Assembly (NCBI RefSeq): GCF_041276405.1
Contig: NZ_JBGGGT010000001.1
Span: 1 to 64,000 of the forward strand
DNA: 64,000 nucleotides
Source: Microvirga sp. TS319
Lineage (GTDB): Bacteria > Pseudomonadota > Alphaproteobacteria > Rhizobiales > Beijerinckiaceae
Direction of reading: 5' to 3'
Part shown: piece by piece, positions 49,504 through 58,118 of the stretch
How positions within the stretch are numbered: position 1 is the first letter of the stretch
How the letters are laid out: the number at the start of each line of letters is the position of its first letter
Program-made: the position numbers and the translations under genes
The notes under the pieces: generated by a model
Database searches by the model: none
What the model was told of the DNA's origin: nothing
What the model saw: only the letters and a program-made list of their open reading frames with translations

Positions 49504-49827
49504 ATGCGAAAGATCCATCCCGGCTTCATAGCGCTCGCCGTCCTGGCGGGACCAGCCTCCATCATCCTTGCGCACCAAAAACTTACCGACGTGCAGGAGC
49601 TCCATCGTCCGTCCGACATATCCGCCGCAATCCGGCAGGCATATTCGAAATGCACAAAAATCGAGCGGCCAACGAGGTCGCATCGGTGCGACGAATACAT
49701 CAGAGCTTTCGACCACTGCGCCGCACAGCACGCTTCATGCGATCCCAGCTCGGTCTATGATGTTCTCGTCAAGTTGAACTTCGCACCCCGAGACCTCGGA
49801 CCTGGACCGACGACGAAGCCGTTGTGA
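49504..49827 (+). CDS. Small exported protein with four cysteines
   Basis: A 107-residue protein that I do not recognise. The start is taken as ATG 49504 (MRKIHPGFIALAVLAGPASIILA) with AAGG just upstream; the frame is open 24 codons earlier. The first 23 residues are a signal peptide or a single membrane anchor. The mature part has four Cys (KCTK, RCDEY, DHCAAQ, ASCDPS), spaced as in small disulphide-bonded helical proteins. It is a single gene. No function is assigned. Confidence 0.6.
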   Translation: MRKIHPGFIALAVLAGPASIILAHQKLTDVQELHRPSDISAAIRQAYSKCTKIERPTRSHRCDEYIRAFDHCAAQHASCDPSSVYDVLVKLNFAPRDLGPGPTTKPL

Positions 49828-50284
49828 AACTCATCCCAATTATGCAGCATTCGTCGCCAGATGATGCCCATATCACGGGACCGCATCGCAAGGCACCAGC
49901 CGCGCACATGCAGCGGTCTTTGGTCGGCCTCCATCCCGGTCTCATCCATCCTCGGCAGCGTCCGTTACAGATCTGTCGTGCACTGTCCACCCTTTCGTTC
50001 AGGGGGAGTGCTGTCTGTCCGCCTGGTTCAGGTGCGTCCGAGTCGCTTGCATTCTCCGCATTGATTCAGCTCATCATAAAAGGTTTGACCCAATCCATGG
50101 CTCTGGGTTCCACTGAGTCCGTGATCAGGAGAAGCTGGAGTGGTCATGGTCATACCTGACGCATCGACGATCTCTGTACGGCCATCCTCGCGATGATCGG
50201 TGTCGGGTGCTGTCCGGACAGTAAAGCCATGCTCTTTGCGATTGCTCCGATTTGTTCGACGTTATCATGACAAGCGGGGAACTT
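49828..50284. other. Intergenic stretch, no convincing gene
   Basis: Frames on both strands (up to 111 codons) have no domain and contain unusual Ser/His/Pro runs. This could be the remains of a mobile element, but I recognise no transposase motif. Confidence 0.4.
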
Positions 50285-51688
50285 ATGTCAGAGTCTTTGC
50301 GCTCATTGGAGAGCGGGTCAAAGAACGGCCCACAGACCGGCGATTATCTTGATCAGGCAGAGATACGGGAAACCTACCTTGAGGAGCTTATCGCATTCTT
50401 GAGGATGCCGACTATTTCGGCGCGAGGGGACATGGAGCCGATGCAGGCCGCCGCAGATTGGCTGGTCCGGCGGCTTCAATCCCTGGGCGCGCAGACCCAG
50501 CTGCTCGAAAGCTCCGGTTTTCCCATCGTCTATGGCGAGATCAAGGGGGACAGCCCTCGCAGCATCCTGTTCTACAATCATTACGATGTGCAGCCGCCGG
50601 AACCCTACGAGGCCTGGAGCCGCGATCCCTTCGAGCCGGCGATCAGCGACGGCTACCTTTTCGCGCGGGGCTCCGACGACAACAAGGGCTCCTTGATGTC
50701 ACGGATCCACGCCGTTGAATCCGTCCTCAAGGAGAGAGGTAGCCTTCCCGTAACGGTGAAATTTCTCTTCGAGGGGGAAGAAGAGTCCGGTTCTCCCAGT
50801 CTTCCAGGAACAGTCCAGCGCTATCGGGACCTTCTTGCGGCGGACGCGTGTATTTGGGAAAATGCCCGTCGCGATGATGCCGGCAATCCGAGTGTCGCCC
50901 TCGGGAACAAGGGAATGCACTCGTTCGAGTTGCGGGTTCGCACGGCCAATACGGACTCGCACTCAGGAAAGGCCAATATCTATCCCAACGCGATCTGGCG
51001 TCTGATCTGGGCGCTCGCGAGTCTGCGGAGTTCCGATGGTACTATTCTCGTCGATGGCTTCTATGACGGCGTTCCGCCTCTCTCCCCGGCCGATGAGGAG
51101 CTGTGTCGCAACACGCCGGCCAATGGAGTGGCCCAGGCGCGCAAGCTCGGCCTGACGGAGCTGATGTCGGGCAATGATAATCTCTCGGTCAATCACGCTC
51201 TCTACTACACACCGTCATTCAATATCCAGGGAATCACCGGTGGTTACACGGGTCCCGGCCATAAAACCATCATCCCTTCCGAAGCGTTTGCCCGGATCGA
51301 GTGCCGCCTGGTCGGTGACCAGGACCCGGACGACATTGCGGCGAAGATCGCTCTCCAGTTGCAAAAGAACGGCTTCGGCGATGTGGAGATCATCAGCAAT
51401 AAGGCCGGGGCCTGGCCTTACCGGACAGCGGTCGACCATCCCTTCGTGCAGTTGGTGAGCCGAACCGGCGCGGAGGTCTACGGGCGGCCGGTTGTGATCA
51501 TGCCGAGCTCGCCGGGAACCGGACCGCGTTACGTGTTCAAATACGTGCCGGAAATGCCGATCGTCGCGTTGGGAGTCGGGCATGCAAATAGCCGGGCTCA
51601 CGCACCGAACGAGAACATCGCCATCGAGGATCAGTTCCTGACCACGAAGCATGTGGCCAGCATTCTGCGCCAGTTCGCGGGTGTGTAG
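50285..51688 (+). CDS. M20-family metallopeptidase (dipeptidase / CNDP-like)
   Basis: A 467-residue M20/M28-type zinc peptidase. The metal-site blocks are LFYNHYDVQPPEPYEAWSRDPFEP (His and Asp) near residue 100, RGSDDNKGSLMS near 132, the catalytic Glu pair in KFLFEGEEESGSPSL near 165, and the terminal RAHAPNENIAIEDQF (His). A dimerisation domain with NKGMHSFELRVRTANTDSHSGK lies in between. The start is ATG 50285 (MSESLRS) behind GGGGAACTT; a TTG 33 bases upstream is weaker. It probably cleaves dipeptides or deacylates amino acids in the cytoplasm. No neighbours indicate a substrate. Confidence 0.9.
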   Translation: MSESLRSLESGSKNGPQTGDYLDQAEIRETYLEELIAFLRMPTISARGDMEPMQAAADWLVRRLQSLGAQTQLLESSGFPIVYGEIKGDSPRSILFYNHYDVQPPEPYEAWSRDPFEPAISDGYLFARGSDDNKGSLMSRIHAVESVLKERGSLPVTVKFLFEGEEESGSPSLPGTVQRYRDLLAADACIWENARRDDAGNPSVALGNKGMHSFELRVRTANTDSHSGKANIYPNAIWRLIWALASLRSSDGTILVDGFYDGVPPLSPADEELCRNTPANGVAQARKLGLTELMSGNDNLSVNHALYYTPSFNIQGITGGYTGPGHKTIIPSEAFARIECRLVGDQDPDDIAAKIALQLQKNGFGDVEIISNKAGAWPYRTAVDHPFVQLVSRTGAEVYGRPVVIMPSSPGTGPRYVFKYVPEMPIVALGVGHANSRAHAPNENIAIEDQFLTTKHVASILRQFAGV

Positions 51689-52266
51689 ACGCACGATGAT
51701 ATCGAGCAAAAAACTGAGAAGAGGGTCCAGAAATGAAGCGAAAGTGGTTTGCGGGCATCTCAGAGAACGATGCGCTCATCTGAGAAGGGAGCATTGGATG
51801 GAAGCCGAAAAGGGTAAATCCACGTCCCGCGTCCGAGGCCCTCGTGTCAATGCCGGGCCCGGTACGACGGAAAGCGTACGACCAAACTGGCCTCCATAAG
51901 ATTAATGGCTGGTCAACGCCTGTCGGGCATCTTGCTCATGCGCCTTGAGATTGTGGATAGGGGCTGCGCAATTGAAAATGAATCCCATGAAGTGGTCGAT
52001 CTGAGATGTCGGGCTGGCGAGACGAGAGAAACGAAAAGGCGCGAGCCCGATTGGAGAGGCGCCTGTCGGAGCACTTTCCTGCATGCGTTCTATCGCATGC
52101 GCACAGGCAGCCGTTGATTCCGCCCACGCAACGGCGCGCCATCGAGTCGTATTGGCGTCATCGTCCGCTTCTGGCAGATCGGTTGGCTCGGGCACTCGCG
52201 GCCAAGAGCGGGCAACCCGCTGGTTGGCAGTGGCGTCTCGGTTCCGGTAAGGAAGAGGGAGTGCCG
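51689..52266. other. Intergenic stretch before the HNH-like gene
   Basis: It contains a degraded palindromic repeat (51741-51840). The frame of the HNH-like gene is open upstream to 52006, but the Arg-rich sequence there (RDERNEKARARLERRL...) lacks a ribosome site and any domain. It is probably not translated. Confidence 0.45.
51741..51840 (+). repeat. Dispersed palindromic repeat, copy 9 (degraded)
   Basis: AAAGTGGTTTGCGG, CGATGCGCTCATCTGAGAAG, GGAGCATTGGATG and CCACGTCCCGCGTCCGA are recognisable, but many positions differ from the other copies. Confidence 0.55.
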
Positions 52267-52737
52267 ATGTCGTTCCGGGCGCCGCCATCTCCGTACCGCG
52301 AGCCAGCCTTCTCGCTTGGACCAGGGCACTGCTGCGTCTGTGGGCAGCCTGTCTATCGATTGGGATGGCACCGCGATCTCTGGGGTGACGGCACATCCAA
52401 CAAGAATGCCACTTGGCATGCCGCTTGTGTCGTCGCTTGGCAGCTCTGGACCGCGCCAGCCGATCATGTGAGAGCGCTCAAGCTGCGCCAGAACAGGAAA
52501 TGCGCGACGACGGGACGTCGTCTGCTGCGAACCGCCGAGGTGGACCATCGTGTTCCGCTCTTCGCAGTCTGGTCCCAACATCGTGTGAAATCTTGGCCGG
52601 ACCTGTTGGCCTTCTGGGGCGTTCCCAATCTCCAGGTCATTAATCGGGCGGCTCATGTCGAGAAATGTGCCGTAGAGGCTGCGCAGCGATCGGAACGACG
52701 GAGAGTTCCACCGAGCGACGAACCGGCTCACGGCTGA
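52267..52737 (+). CDS. HNH-endonuclease-like protein
   Basis: A 156-residue protein with a zinc/HNH-like layout: CCVCGQPVYRLGWH near residue 20, TWHAACVVAWQLW near 48, CATTGRRLL near 78, then AEVDHRVPLFAVW near 90 and PNLQVINRAAHVEKCAVEA near 120. The EVDHRVPL and NLQ...H...K elements are those of HNH nucleases. The middle insertion is longer than usual. The start is ATG 52267 (MSFRAPPSP), chosen for the strong AAGGAAGAGGGAG ribosome site. Similar proteins occur in other Hyphomicrobiales. It has no restriction-modification partner, so its role is unclear. DNA cleavage is inferred from motifs only. Confidence 0.72.
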   Translation: MSFRAPPSPYREPAFSLGPGHCCVCGQPVYRLGWHRDLWGDGTSNKNATWHAACVVAWQLWTAPADHVRALKLRQNRKCATTGRRLLRTAEVDHRVPLFAVWSQHRVKSWPDLLAFWGVPNLQVINRAAHVEKCAVEAAQRSERRRVPPSDEPAHG

Positions 52738-52877
52738 CCTCTATCCTGCGCCCGAAGGGAGTGGCCGGCTTCAACGACGGTCGCGATATGGACACGTCAA
52801 TCAAGGGAGTAGCGCCCGGCCATGATCCCTCCTGCCATCAGAAGATCACGGTTTCGCTCAGGGGAAAACCGGAGAGT

Positions 52878-53258
52878 CTAACTTTTCGTCCGGTGATCCA
52901 GAATGAGGTCTCTCAAAACAACAGCATCATTGTGCGCTTCATCGTGGGCTGAATACACCAATGTGACCGGCCCACGCCGTGCAAGGGACTGCAGCCGCTC
53001 GAGAAGGTCAGGCCTCTGGTGCACCTCCATCGCATAGCGACTGCGGAATTCCTCCCAACGCTCGGGGGCATGCCCGAACCATTTGCGAAGATCGGCGCTT
53101 GGCGCGATGTCCTTCATCCACTCATCCAGAGCGGCGGATTCTTTGGAGACCCCGCGGGGCCAAAGCCGGTCGACGAGAATACGGGTGCCATCCTGAGCAG
53201 CAGGTGGCTCATAGGCCCGCTTGAGCCTGACATTTGCAGCTGGAACCTTTGTGCTCAT
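52878..53258 (-). CDS. DUF488 (YeaO-like) protein
   Basis: A 126-residue cytoplasmic protein of the DUF488/YeaO family. The signature is clear: VRLKRAYEPPAAQDGTRILVDRLWPRGVSKESAALDEWMKDIAPS near the start, then LRKWFGHAPERWEEFRSRY, then VTLVYSAHDEAHNDAVVLRDLI. The length is typical. The function is unknown, although the LVDRLWPRG and VYSA blocks hint at a nucleotide or nucleic-acid role. The gene is alone and convergent with the HNH-like gene. Confidence 0.93.
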   Translation of the reverse strand: MSTKVPAANVRLKRAYEPPAAQDGTRILVDRLWPRGVSKESAALDEWMKDIAPSADLRKWFGHAPERWEEFRSRYAMEVHQRPDLLERLQSLARRGPVTLVYSAHDEAHNDAVVLRDLILDHRTKS

Positions 53259-53851
53259 TTGGAACGACCTGAACGTTGCGGCGTGATCGGGGGAACATAT
53301 TTTTTATGTGTCACGCGGGCCTTGTGACAACGTCCGAGCGGGTCTGGATCCTATACTCGAGAAGTTTTGCGAATGCAGGCTTGATCCGGGCAGGCAATGC
53401 AGTATTTCCCTGGAGGTTACGCATCCACGGCATCGGACGTGAAATCGAATCCGCCTCCGACGCAGTAGGTTTCCGTTTTCGAGCATCCTTTCACGAAAAG
53501 CCGGGTCCACTTTCTCGCACGATGCGCTAGCGTCCGGTTCGTCTGCTTCAGCGACATCGTTCCCGAAGTGGGGAGTATTGGCCCTCGGAGCGGAGTTGAA
53601 CCGCTCGTCCAGGAGCACATCCTTGTTGCCTTTGTTCTCGCGAAGTTCGCTGCCTCCTCCGAGGTCGCTTGGCCGGCTTTGCGGGAGCGGTATTGAAAGC
53701 CAAGAAAGTGTCCTTGTCCTTACCCTCGGCACTTTTCATCGGAGATCCATCCATCTGCATGTTCACGCAACAACGACACGTGATCTCCCTTCGCGAAAAG
53801 AACCTGCACAGTTGGCTTGATCAAATCATCGTCTGAAGCGAAGATTGTCTC
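53259..53851. other. Intergenic stretch with a repeat
   Basis: Holds palindromic repeat copy 10 (53431-53530). On the minus strand 53530-53766 two frames together (MKSAEGKDKDTFLAFNTAPAKPAKRP and LGGGSELRENKGNKDVLLDERFNSAP) might be one frameshifted small gene. The evidence is too weak to call. Confidence 0.4.
53431..53530 (-). repeat. Dispersed palindromic repeat, copy 10
   Basis: Reverse orientation: GCATCGGACGTGAAATCGAA, then GTTTTCGAGCATCC, CACGAAAAGCCGGGTCCAC and TCTCGCACGATGCGCTAG. Confidence 0.8.
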
Positions 53852-54112
53852 ATGCTGAAACTCCTCCAACGCATCCGGCACTGGTTTCGCCGACAGCCTC
53901 CCGCTCGAGGGCTCACGGTGATCGAATATGAGGCCGTGTCTCTGATAGCATACGAAGGCAGGGCCGCTTACGAGCGAGCCCGCGAGCAGGCGGAGTATTG
54001 CCTCAGCCGAGGAAGCGAGGCTGGTTGCCGGTTTTGGTCCGATGTCGCCGTTGAGGTTGGCCGCCGGACAGGGATGATGAATACGAAGAAGACGAGAGAG
54101 CAGCCAAGGTGA
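53852..54112 (+). CDS. Small hypothetical protein
   Basis: An 86-residue frame starting MLKLLQRIRHWFRRQPPARGLTVIEYEAVSLIAYEG. It continues with a helical, Ala/Glu/Arg-rich middle (AAYERAREQAEYCLSRGSEAGCRFWSDVAVEVGRRTG). The basic first 18 residues could be an amphipathic membrane-binding helix. Codon use is normal for the region, and the sequence looks like a real but unnamed protein. There is no recognised family and no partner gene. The repeat copy 11 follows within 70 bp. Confidence 0.55.
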   Translation: MLKLLQRIRHWFRRQPPARGLTVIEYEAVSLIAYEGRAAYERAREQAEYCLSRGSEAGCRFWSDVAVEVGRRTGMMNTKKTREQPR

Positions 54113-54787
54113 GGAAGCCTCGTCTGCAGGAGTTCATCGGCCGTCATCTGCTGCCCCCTTGGCTGCAGGCTCGATCTAGAGCATCGGACGTGAAAAGTGG
54201 AATCCACTTTTGGGATTGAATCCGATGCTCCCTTCTTAGAGCAGCGCATCGTTCATTGCGGACCCGAAGGGCCGCGTCAGCGAATACCGGGTCCACTTTT
54301 CCGCACGATGCGCTAAGTCTTTGACGGACAATCCCTTCCCTGATCTCTGGCAGGTCGCCAGGTGCGGACGAGCCCCCTGACAGGGAACCAGCTTGAGTCT
54401 TTCGGAGCGGGAATGGAGCACCGAGGCGTCCGGACCATTCGCTCTCGTCCGTCGGCAGGGCGTGGGACTTGGCCGCCTGACGGAGTAGAAAATCATCCGA
54501 AGGACAGATCCTGTTTTTGACGTCCCGGATACTGTCACCGGTATCGGACCGTCGCGTGGAGGGACGACCTCCCGGTACGACTTCAGGTCATATCGGCTTC
54601 AGGATCCGATAGACACCGTCTTGACGCGACCCGAACCCGCCTCCTCACGGCCGGAGCGGACTCCGACGGATCAGACGAGCTCGTGTCCAGACATGACAAC
54701 ACTGCGTCATCAACAATCGCATTGCCCAACGGATGCCGTCCAGCCATGACGGTGCCAATGTGAGCCTGTCGCGGCTCCATCCTCCCC
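54113..54787. other. Intergenic stretch with a repeat
   Basis: Apart from repeat copy 11 (54178-54315) I see no gene in these 675 bp; the short frames lack domains. Confidence 0.5.
54178..54315 (-). repeat. Dispersed palindromic repeat, copy 11
   Basis: Reverse orientation, near complete: AGAGCATCGGACGTGAAAAG, TGGAATCCACTTTTGGGATT, AATCCGATGCTCCCTTCTTA, then GCAGCGCATCGTTC...GGACCCGAAGGGCCGCG and CCGGGTCCACTTTTCCGCAC ending GATGCGCT. Confidence 0.85.
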
Positions 54788-55372
54788 TCAAAAGGCGTAG
54801 CCCACCTTCAGGCCAAAATTGGTGAGCCCACGATTGTTCGAGCACAAGCCTGCATTCGAGAGGTGTTCCACGGTCGCCATCACGGTCCAGTTTTCCGTCA
54901 CACGCATGCCGACCGAACCTGACTCGCGGAACAGGGCCGTACAGCCGAGTGCGTTGTGATGGTCGTCGATTGGATCGGTTTCGCCATTGTGGACAGCGCC
55001 GCCCAAGCTGCCTTCCACAAAAATGGCCGGCGTTATGTCGAAGGTCCATGTCAGGCCGGCATAGCCGAAGCTGGTGTTGCCAGCGAGGTTGAGGCTGCCT
55101 CCCACATGGATGCGGGGAATCAACGAATTGAGGACCGGGTCGGCTGCCGCGAACGGCCGAACCGACAGAATCTCACCGATCAAATTGGCCGATCCACTTT
55201 CCGGTCCAGTCGGGTCCTGCGCCGTCACGCCGAAGCGGACTTCCGAGATAAAGCTCGGGGCGGAGCGCGGCAGGGGAGGGAGCGGTGTCGCATCTTGCGG
55301 ACGAAGGTCCGCCGCGCTGACGGCCGTCCCACCGGCAGTCAAAGCCAGCGCCGCAACGAGAAGCCGCTTCAT
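54788..55372 (-). CDS. PagL-like lipid A 3-O-deacylase (acyloxyacyl hydrolase)
   Basis: A 194-residue outer-membrane beta-barrel protein. The signal peptide is MKRLLVAALALTAGGTAVSA. The mature part is made of alternating beta-strands and ends in a Phe (GLKVGYAF), as outer-membrane barrels do. The PagL active-site block is present in MATVEHLSNAGLCSNNRGLTNFG: the His and Ser of HLS near residue 168 and an Asn-rich loop. It would remove the 3-position acyl chain of lipid A and soften host recognition. The gene stands alone. Sequence identity within PagL is low, so confidence is moderate to high. Confidence 0.83.
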   Translation of the reverse strand: MKRLLVAALALTAGGTAVSAADLRPQDATPLPPLPRSAPSFISEVRFGVTAQDPTGPESGSANLIGEILSVRPFAAADPVLNSLIPRIHVGGSLNLAGNTSFGYAGLTWTFDITPAIFVEGSLGGAVHNGETDPIDDHHNALGCTALFRESGSVGMRVTENWTVMATVEHLSNAGLCSNNRGLTNFGLKVGYAF

Positions 55373-55789
55373 GGATGCGCCCCCAACGATCTTGCACTTG
55401 CTTGTTCATACCCTATGAGGGGCATCTTCGCACGACCCGCAAAGTGGGTAGCCGATCAGAATTCGCCGGTGCTGGATCCTGGTGATAGAAGCCCGTCGAG
55501 CAGCGTGGATCTTTTGCTCCAGGCACAAGTGCCGGTGGGTCTGGGTGCAAGAAGGCTGGGGCCGCTGAGCCAATCGGGCAGGACATTCTGCCTCTCCTTG
55601 GAACATTGATTCCTAGGCCCATGCGCAGTGTTTCACGCCGCGATATCCCGATTGACGAGTATACCCGGCCGATCGAGCGCCTACCTGGAACGGGGATGAG
55701 GAGGCCACGGGAATCTCAAAACGGGACGAATCACCGCCACGCTTGAAAGTCCGCCTCTCAAGCTGACGGTCCTTTTTCAGCCTTACCCC
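55373..55789. other. Intergenic stretch upstream of the amino-acid importer
   Basis: No convincing gene. A short plus frame from 55621 (MRSVSRRDIPIDEYTRPIERLPG) looks protein-like but ends after about 40 codons and has no ribosome site, so it may be a remnant. Confidence 0.4.
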
Positions 55790-55825
55790 TTGACAAGACA
55801 TTCCCCAACGCTCCTGATGCGTTAA

Positions 55826-55862
55826 TCCAATAATTTGGACGCATGTCCATAATATTGGACAT
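55826..55862. promoter_or_regulatory. Tandem operator upstream of the amino-acid ABC importer
   Basis: Two inverted repeats of the form TCCA-N6-TGGA lie side by side. They are TCCA-ATAATT-TGGA (55826-55839) and ATGTCCA-TAATAT-TGGACAT (55843-55862). Their centres are exactly 20 bp apart, two helical turns, and both spacers are A/T only. The second ends 23 bp before the start codon. The IclR regulator at the end of the operon is the likely ligand. Confidence 0.65.
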
Positions 55863-55884
55863 ACGGAGAACTAGAGGGAACATC

Positions 55885-56721
55885 ATGACCATTTCACTTC
55901 GTGCCGGCTTGATGCTGGCCGCCGCCCTCCTCGGGTCCGCCCCTGCCCTGGCCCAGACCAGCAAGCTCGATGAGGTGCTGAAGCGTGGCACTCTCGTGCT
56001 CGGGACCGGCAGCACCAACGCGCCTTGGCATTTCAAAAGTGCGGACGACAAGCTTCAGGGCTTCGACATCGACATGGGCCGCATCATCGCGAAGGCGCTC
56101 TTCGGCGATCCCAACAAGATCGAGTTCGTGAACCAGTCCTCCGACGCGCGTATCCCGAACATCACAACGAACAAGGTCGACATCACCTGCCAGTTCATGA
56201 CCGTGACGGGTGAGCGCGCGCAGCAGGTCGCCTTTACCATTCCCTATTATCGCGAAGGTGTCGGCTTGATGCTGAAGGCCGATGGCAAATATGCTGACTA
56301 CGCCGCTCTCAAGGCGGCCGGCTCGTCGGTCACCGTTTCAGTTCTCCAGAACGTCTATGCCGAGCCCATGGTGCATGCTGCCTTGCCGCAAGCCACCGTG
56401 GATCAGTATGATTCCGTAGACCTGATCTATCAGGCGCTGGAATCCGGCCGTGCCGATGCAGTGGCCACCGATCAGTCGTCGCTCGCCTGGTACATGACGC
56501 AGAACCCGGGCCGCTACAAGGATGCAGGTTACGGCTGGAACCCGCAGACCTATGCCTGCGCTGTCAAGCGCGGCGATCAGGACTGGCTGAACTTCGTCAA
56601 CACCGCCTTGCATGAAGCCATGACCGGCGTGGAGTTCGATACCTATGCCAAGTCCTTCAAGACCTGGTTCGGCAAGGACCTGCCCCCGCCGCAGATCGGC
56701 TTCCCGGTCGAATACAAGTAA
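55885..56721 (+). CDS. Amino-acid ABC transporter substrate-binding protein
   Basis: A 278-residue family-3 solute-binding protein. The start is ATG 55885 (MTISLRAG) with GAGGGAA upstream. The ATG at 55843 lies inside the operator and is rejected. The signal peptide is MTISLRAGLMLAAALLGSAPALAQ. Family-3 features are LKRGTLVLGTGSTNAPWHF, LQGFDIDMGRIIAKALFG, DARIPNITTNKVDITCQFMTVTGERAQQVAFTIPYY and GRADAVATDQSSLAWY. In the periplasm it would bind a polar amino acid or related amine for the two permeases that follow. The ligand is not determined; a nearby RidA gene suggests an amine or amino acid. Confidence 0.93.
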   Translation: MTISLRAGLMLAAALLGSAPALAQTSKLDEVLKRGTLVLGTGSTNAPWHFKSADDKLQGFDIDMGRIIAKALFGDPNKIEFVNQSSDARIPNITTNKVDITCQFMTVTGERAQQVAFTIPYYREGVGLMLKADGKYADYAALKAAGSSVTVSVLQNVYAEPMVHAALPQATVDQYDSVDLIYQALESGRADAVATDQSSLAWYMTQNPGRYKDAGYGWNPQTYACAVKRGDQDWLNFVNTALHEAMTGVEFDTYAKSFKTWFGKDLPPPQIGFPVEYK

Positions 56722-56778
56722 TGGCCGCGCGGAGCGGGAGTTCCTCCCGTTCCGCCAGTCTGAAAAGGGCGGTCCGCA

Positions 56779-57441
56779 ATGGGTTATACGCTGAATTTCA
56801 GCGCCGTCTGGCGCAACTTCGATTTTCTCCTGAGCGGCCTGATGCTCAGCCTCGGCCTTGCGGTGATCTCGATCCTGATCGGGGCGGCAATCGGCCTTGT
56901 CTTGGCCTTCGCGCTGACGTCGAAGAAGCGATTGGCGGCTGCGCCCGCGCAACTCTATGTCACGGTGCTCCGCAACCTGCCGATTCTCGTCCTCGTGCTC
57001 TTCGCCTACTTCGCTCTGCCTCAGTTAGGCTTCCGGCTCGACAAGATAAAAAGCTTTGTGCTGGTGCTGTCGATCTACTCAGGCGCGTATCTGGCCGAGG
57101 TGTTTCGGGCCGGACTTCTGTCTATCCCGAAGGGCCTAACGGAAGCTGGGCTCGCGATTGGCCTGACGTCGATGCAAATCCGCACCTCCATCATAGCACC
57201 GTTGATGGTGCGCAACGTGCTACCATCCTTGTCCTCGACCGTGATCTCGCTCTTCAAGGATACGTCCCTCGCCGCTGCTATCGCCGTGCCGGAACTGACT
57301 TTTGCCGCGCGCAAGATCAATGTCGAGAGCTTCCGGGTTATCGAGACTTGGATGATCACGTCTGCGCTTTACGTCGTGACCTGTTTCCTCATCGCCGCCT
57401 TGATGCGTTTCGTCGAGCGCCGACTGGCCCTGCCGAGGTAA
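56779..57441 (+). CDS. Amino-acid ABC transporter permease 1
   Basis: A 220-residue HisMQ/GlnP-type permease with about five membrane helices. The EAA loop reads PKGLTEAGLAIGLTSMQIRTSIIAPLM, preceded by SGAYLAEVFRAGLLSI. The family motif VLRNLPILVLVLFAYFALP is near residue 65. It pairs with the next gene to form a heterodimeric channel. The ribosome site AAAGGGCGG precedes ATG 56779. Confidence 0.93.
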   Translation: MGYTLNFSAVWRNFDFLLSGLMLSLGLAVISILIGAAIGLVLAFALTSKKRLAAAPAQLYVTVLRNLPILVLVLFAYFALPQLGFRLDKIKSFVLVLSIYSGAYLAEVFRAGLLSIPKGLTEAGLAIGLTSMQIRTSIIAPLMVRNVLPSLSSTVISLFKDTSLAAAIAVPELTFAARKINVESFRVIETWMITSALYVVTCFLIAALMRFVERRLALPR

Positions 57442-57445
57442 GCCG

Positions 57446-58105
57446 ATGTCCCACTCGTTTTTCGATCAACTCTGGATCGCACGCTACGTCATCATGAGCG
57501 GCCTCGGCATGTCGGTATCGATCTCGCTGCTGGCCATTCTCGCAGGCTCCGTGCTCGGCGTCTTTGTCGGCATGGCGCTGGTCTATGGCGGTGTCGCGCT
57601 GCGTCTTGTGGTAAGGGCTTACACGGACATCATTCGTGGTACGCCGGTTCTCGTTCTCGTTCTCGCGAGCTACTACGTCTCCTCTGCGGTCGGCATCAAT
57701 CTCGGGCCGTTCGCAGCCGGTGTCCTCGCGTTGGCGATCTTCTGCTCCTCTCATGTGGGCGAGATCGTGCGTGGTGCGCTTCAGGCTATCCCCAGGGGGC
57801 AGACGGAGGCCGCGAAGGCGATCGGCCTGACCTTCGCCCAGACCTTCACGTCGGTGCTCTGGCCACAGGCCATGCGCCAGTTTTTGCCGGCCTGGGTGAA
57901 CACGGCCGCCGAGATGGTGAAGGCCTCGACGCTGTTGTCTGTCATCGGCGTCGCGGAGCTGCTGTTGCGGACCCAGGAGATCATCTCTCGCAACTTCCTG
58001 AGCCTCCAGTTCTACTTCCTGGCGGGCGCCCTCTATTTCATCGTCAACTACGGTATCGAGCGCTTCGGCAAGTATGTCGAGCGCAAGACTGCCTTGCCGT
58101 CCTGA
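57446..58105 (+). CDS. Amino-acid ABC transporter permease 2
   Basis: A 219-residue HisMQ-type permease. It has [20 protein letters not shown] near residue 55, and [45 protein letters not shown] as the EAA loop. It starts four bases after the stop of permease 1, so they are coupled. The ATPase gene starts 13 bp after its stop. Confidence 0.93.
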   Translation: MSHSFFDQLWIARYVIMSGLGMSVSISLLAILAGSVLGVFVGMALVYGGVALRLVVRAYTDIIRGTPVLVLVLASYYVSSAVGINLGPFAAGVLALAIFCSSHVGEIVRGALQAIPRGQTEAAKAIGLTFAQTFTSVLWPQAMRQFLPAWVNTAAEMVKASTLLSVIGVAELLLRTQEIISRNFLSLQFYFLAGALYFIVNYGIERFGKYVERKTALPS

Positions 58106-58118
58106 GGAGACCGTTTCG

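Noticed and set aside
49828..50160. Possible transposase remnant
   Set aside because: No DDE or HTH motif or terminal inverted repeats could be seen.
53530..53766. Possible frameshifted small gene on the minus strand
   Set aside because: Two partial frames look protein-like, but I cannot name a homologue or locate a frameshift with confidence.
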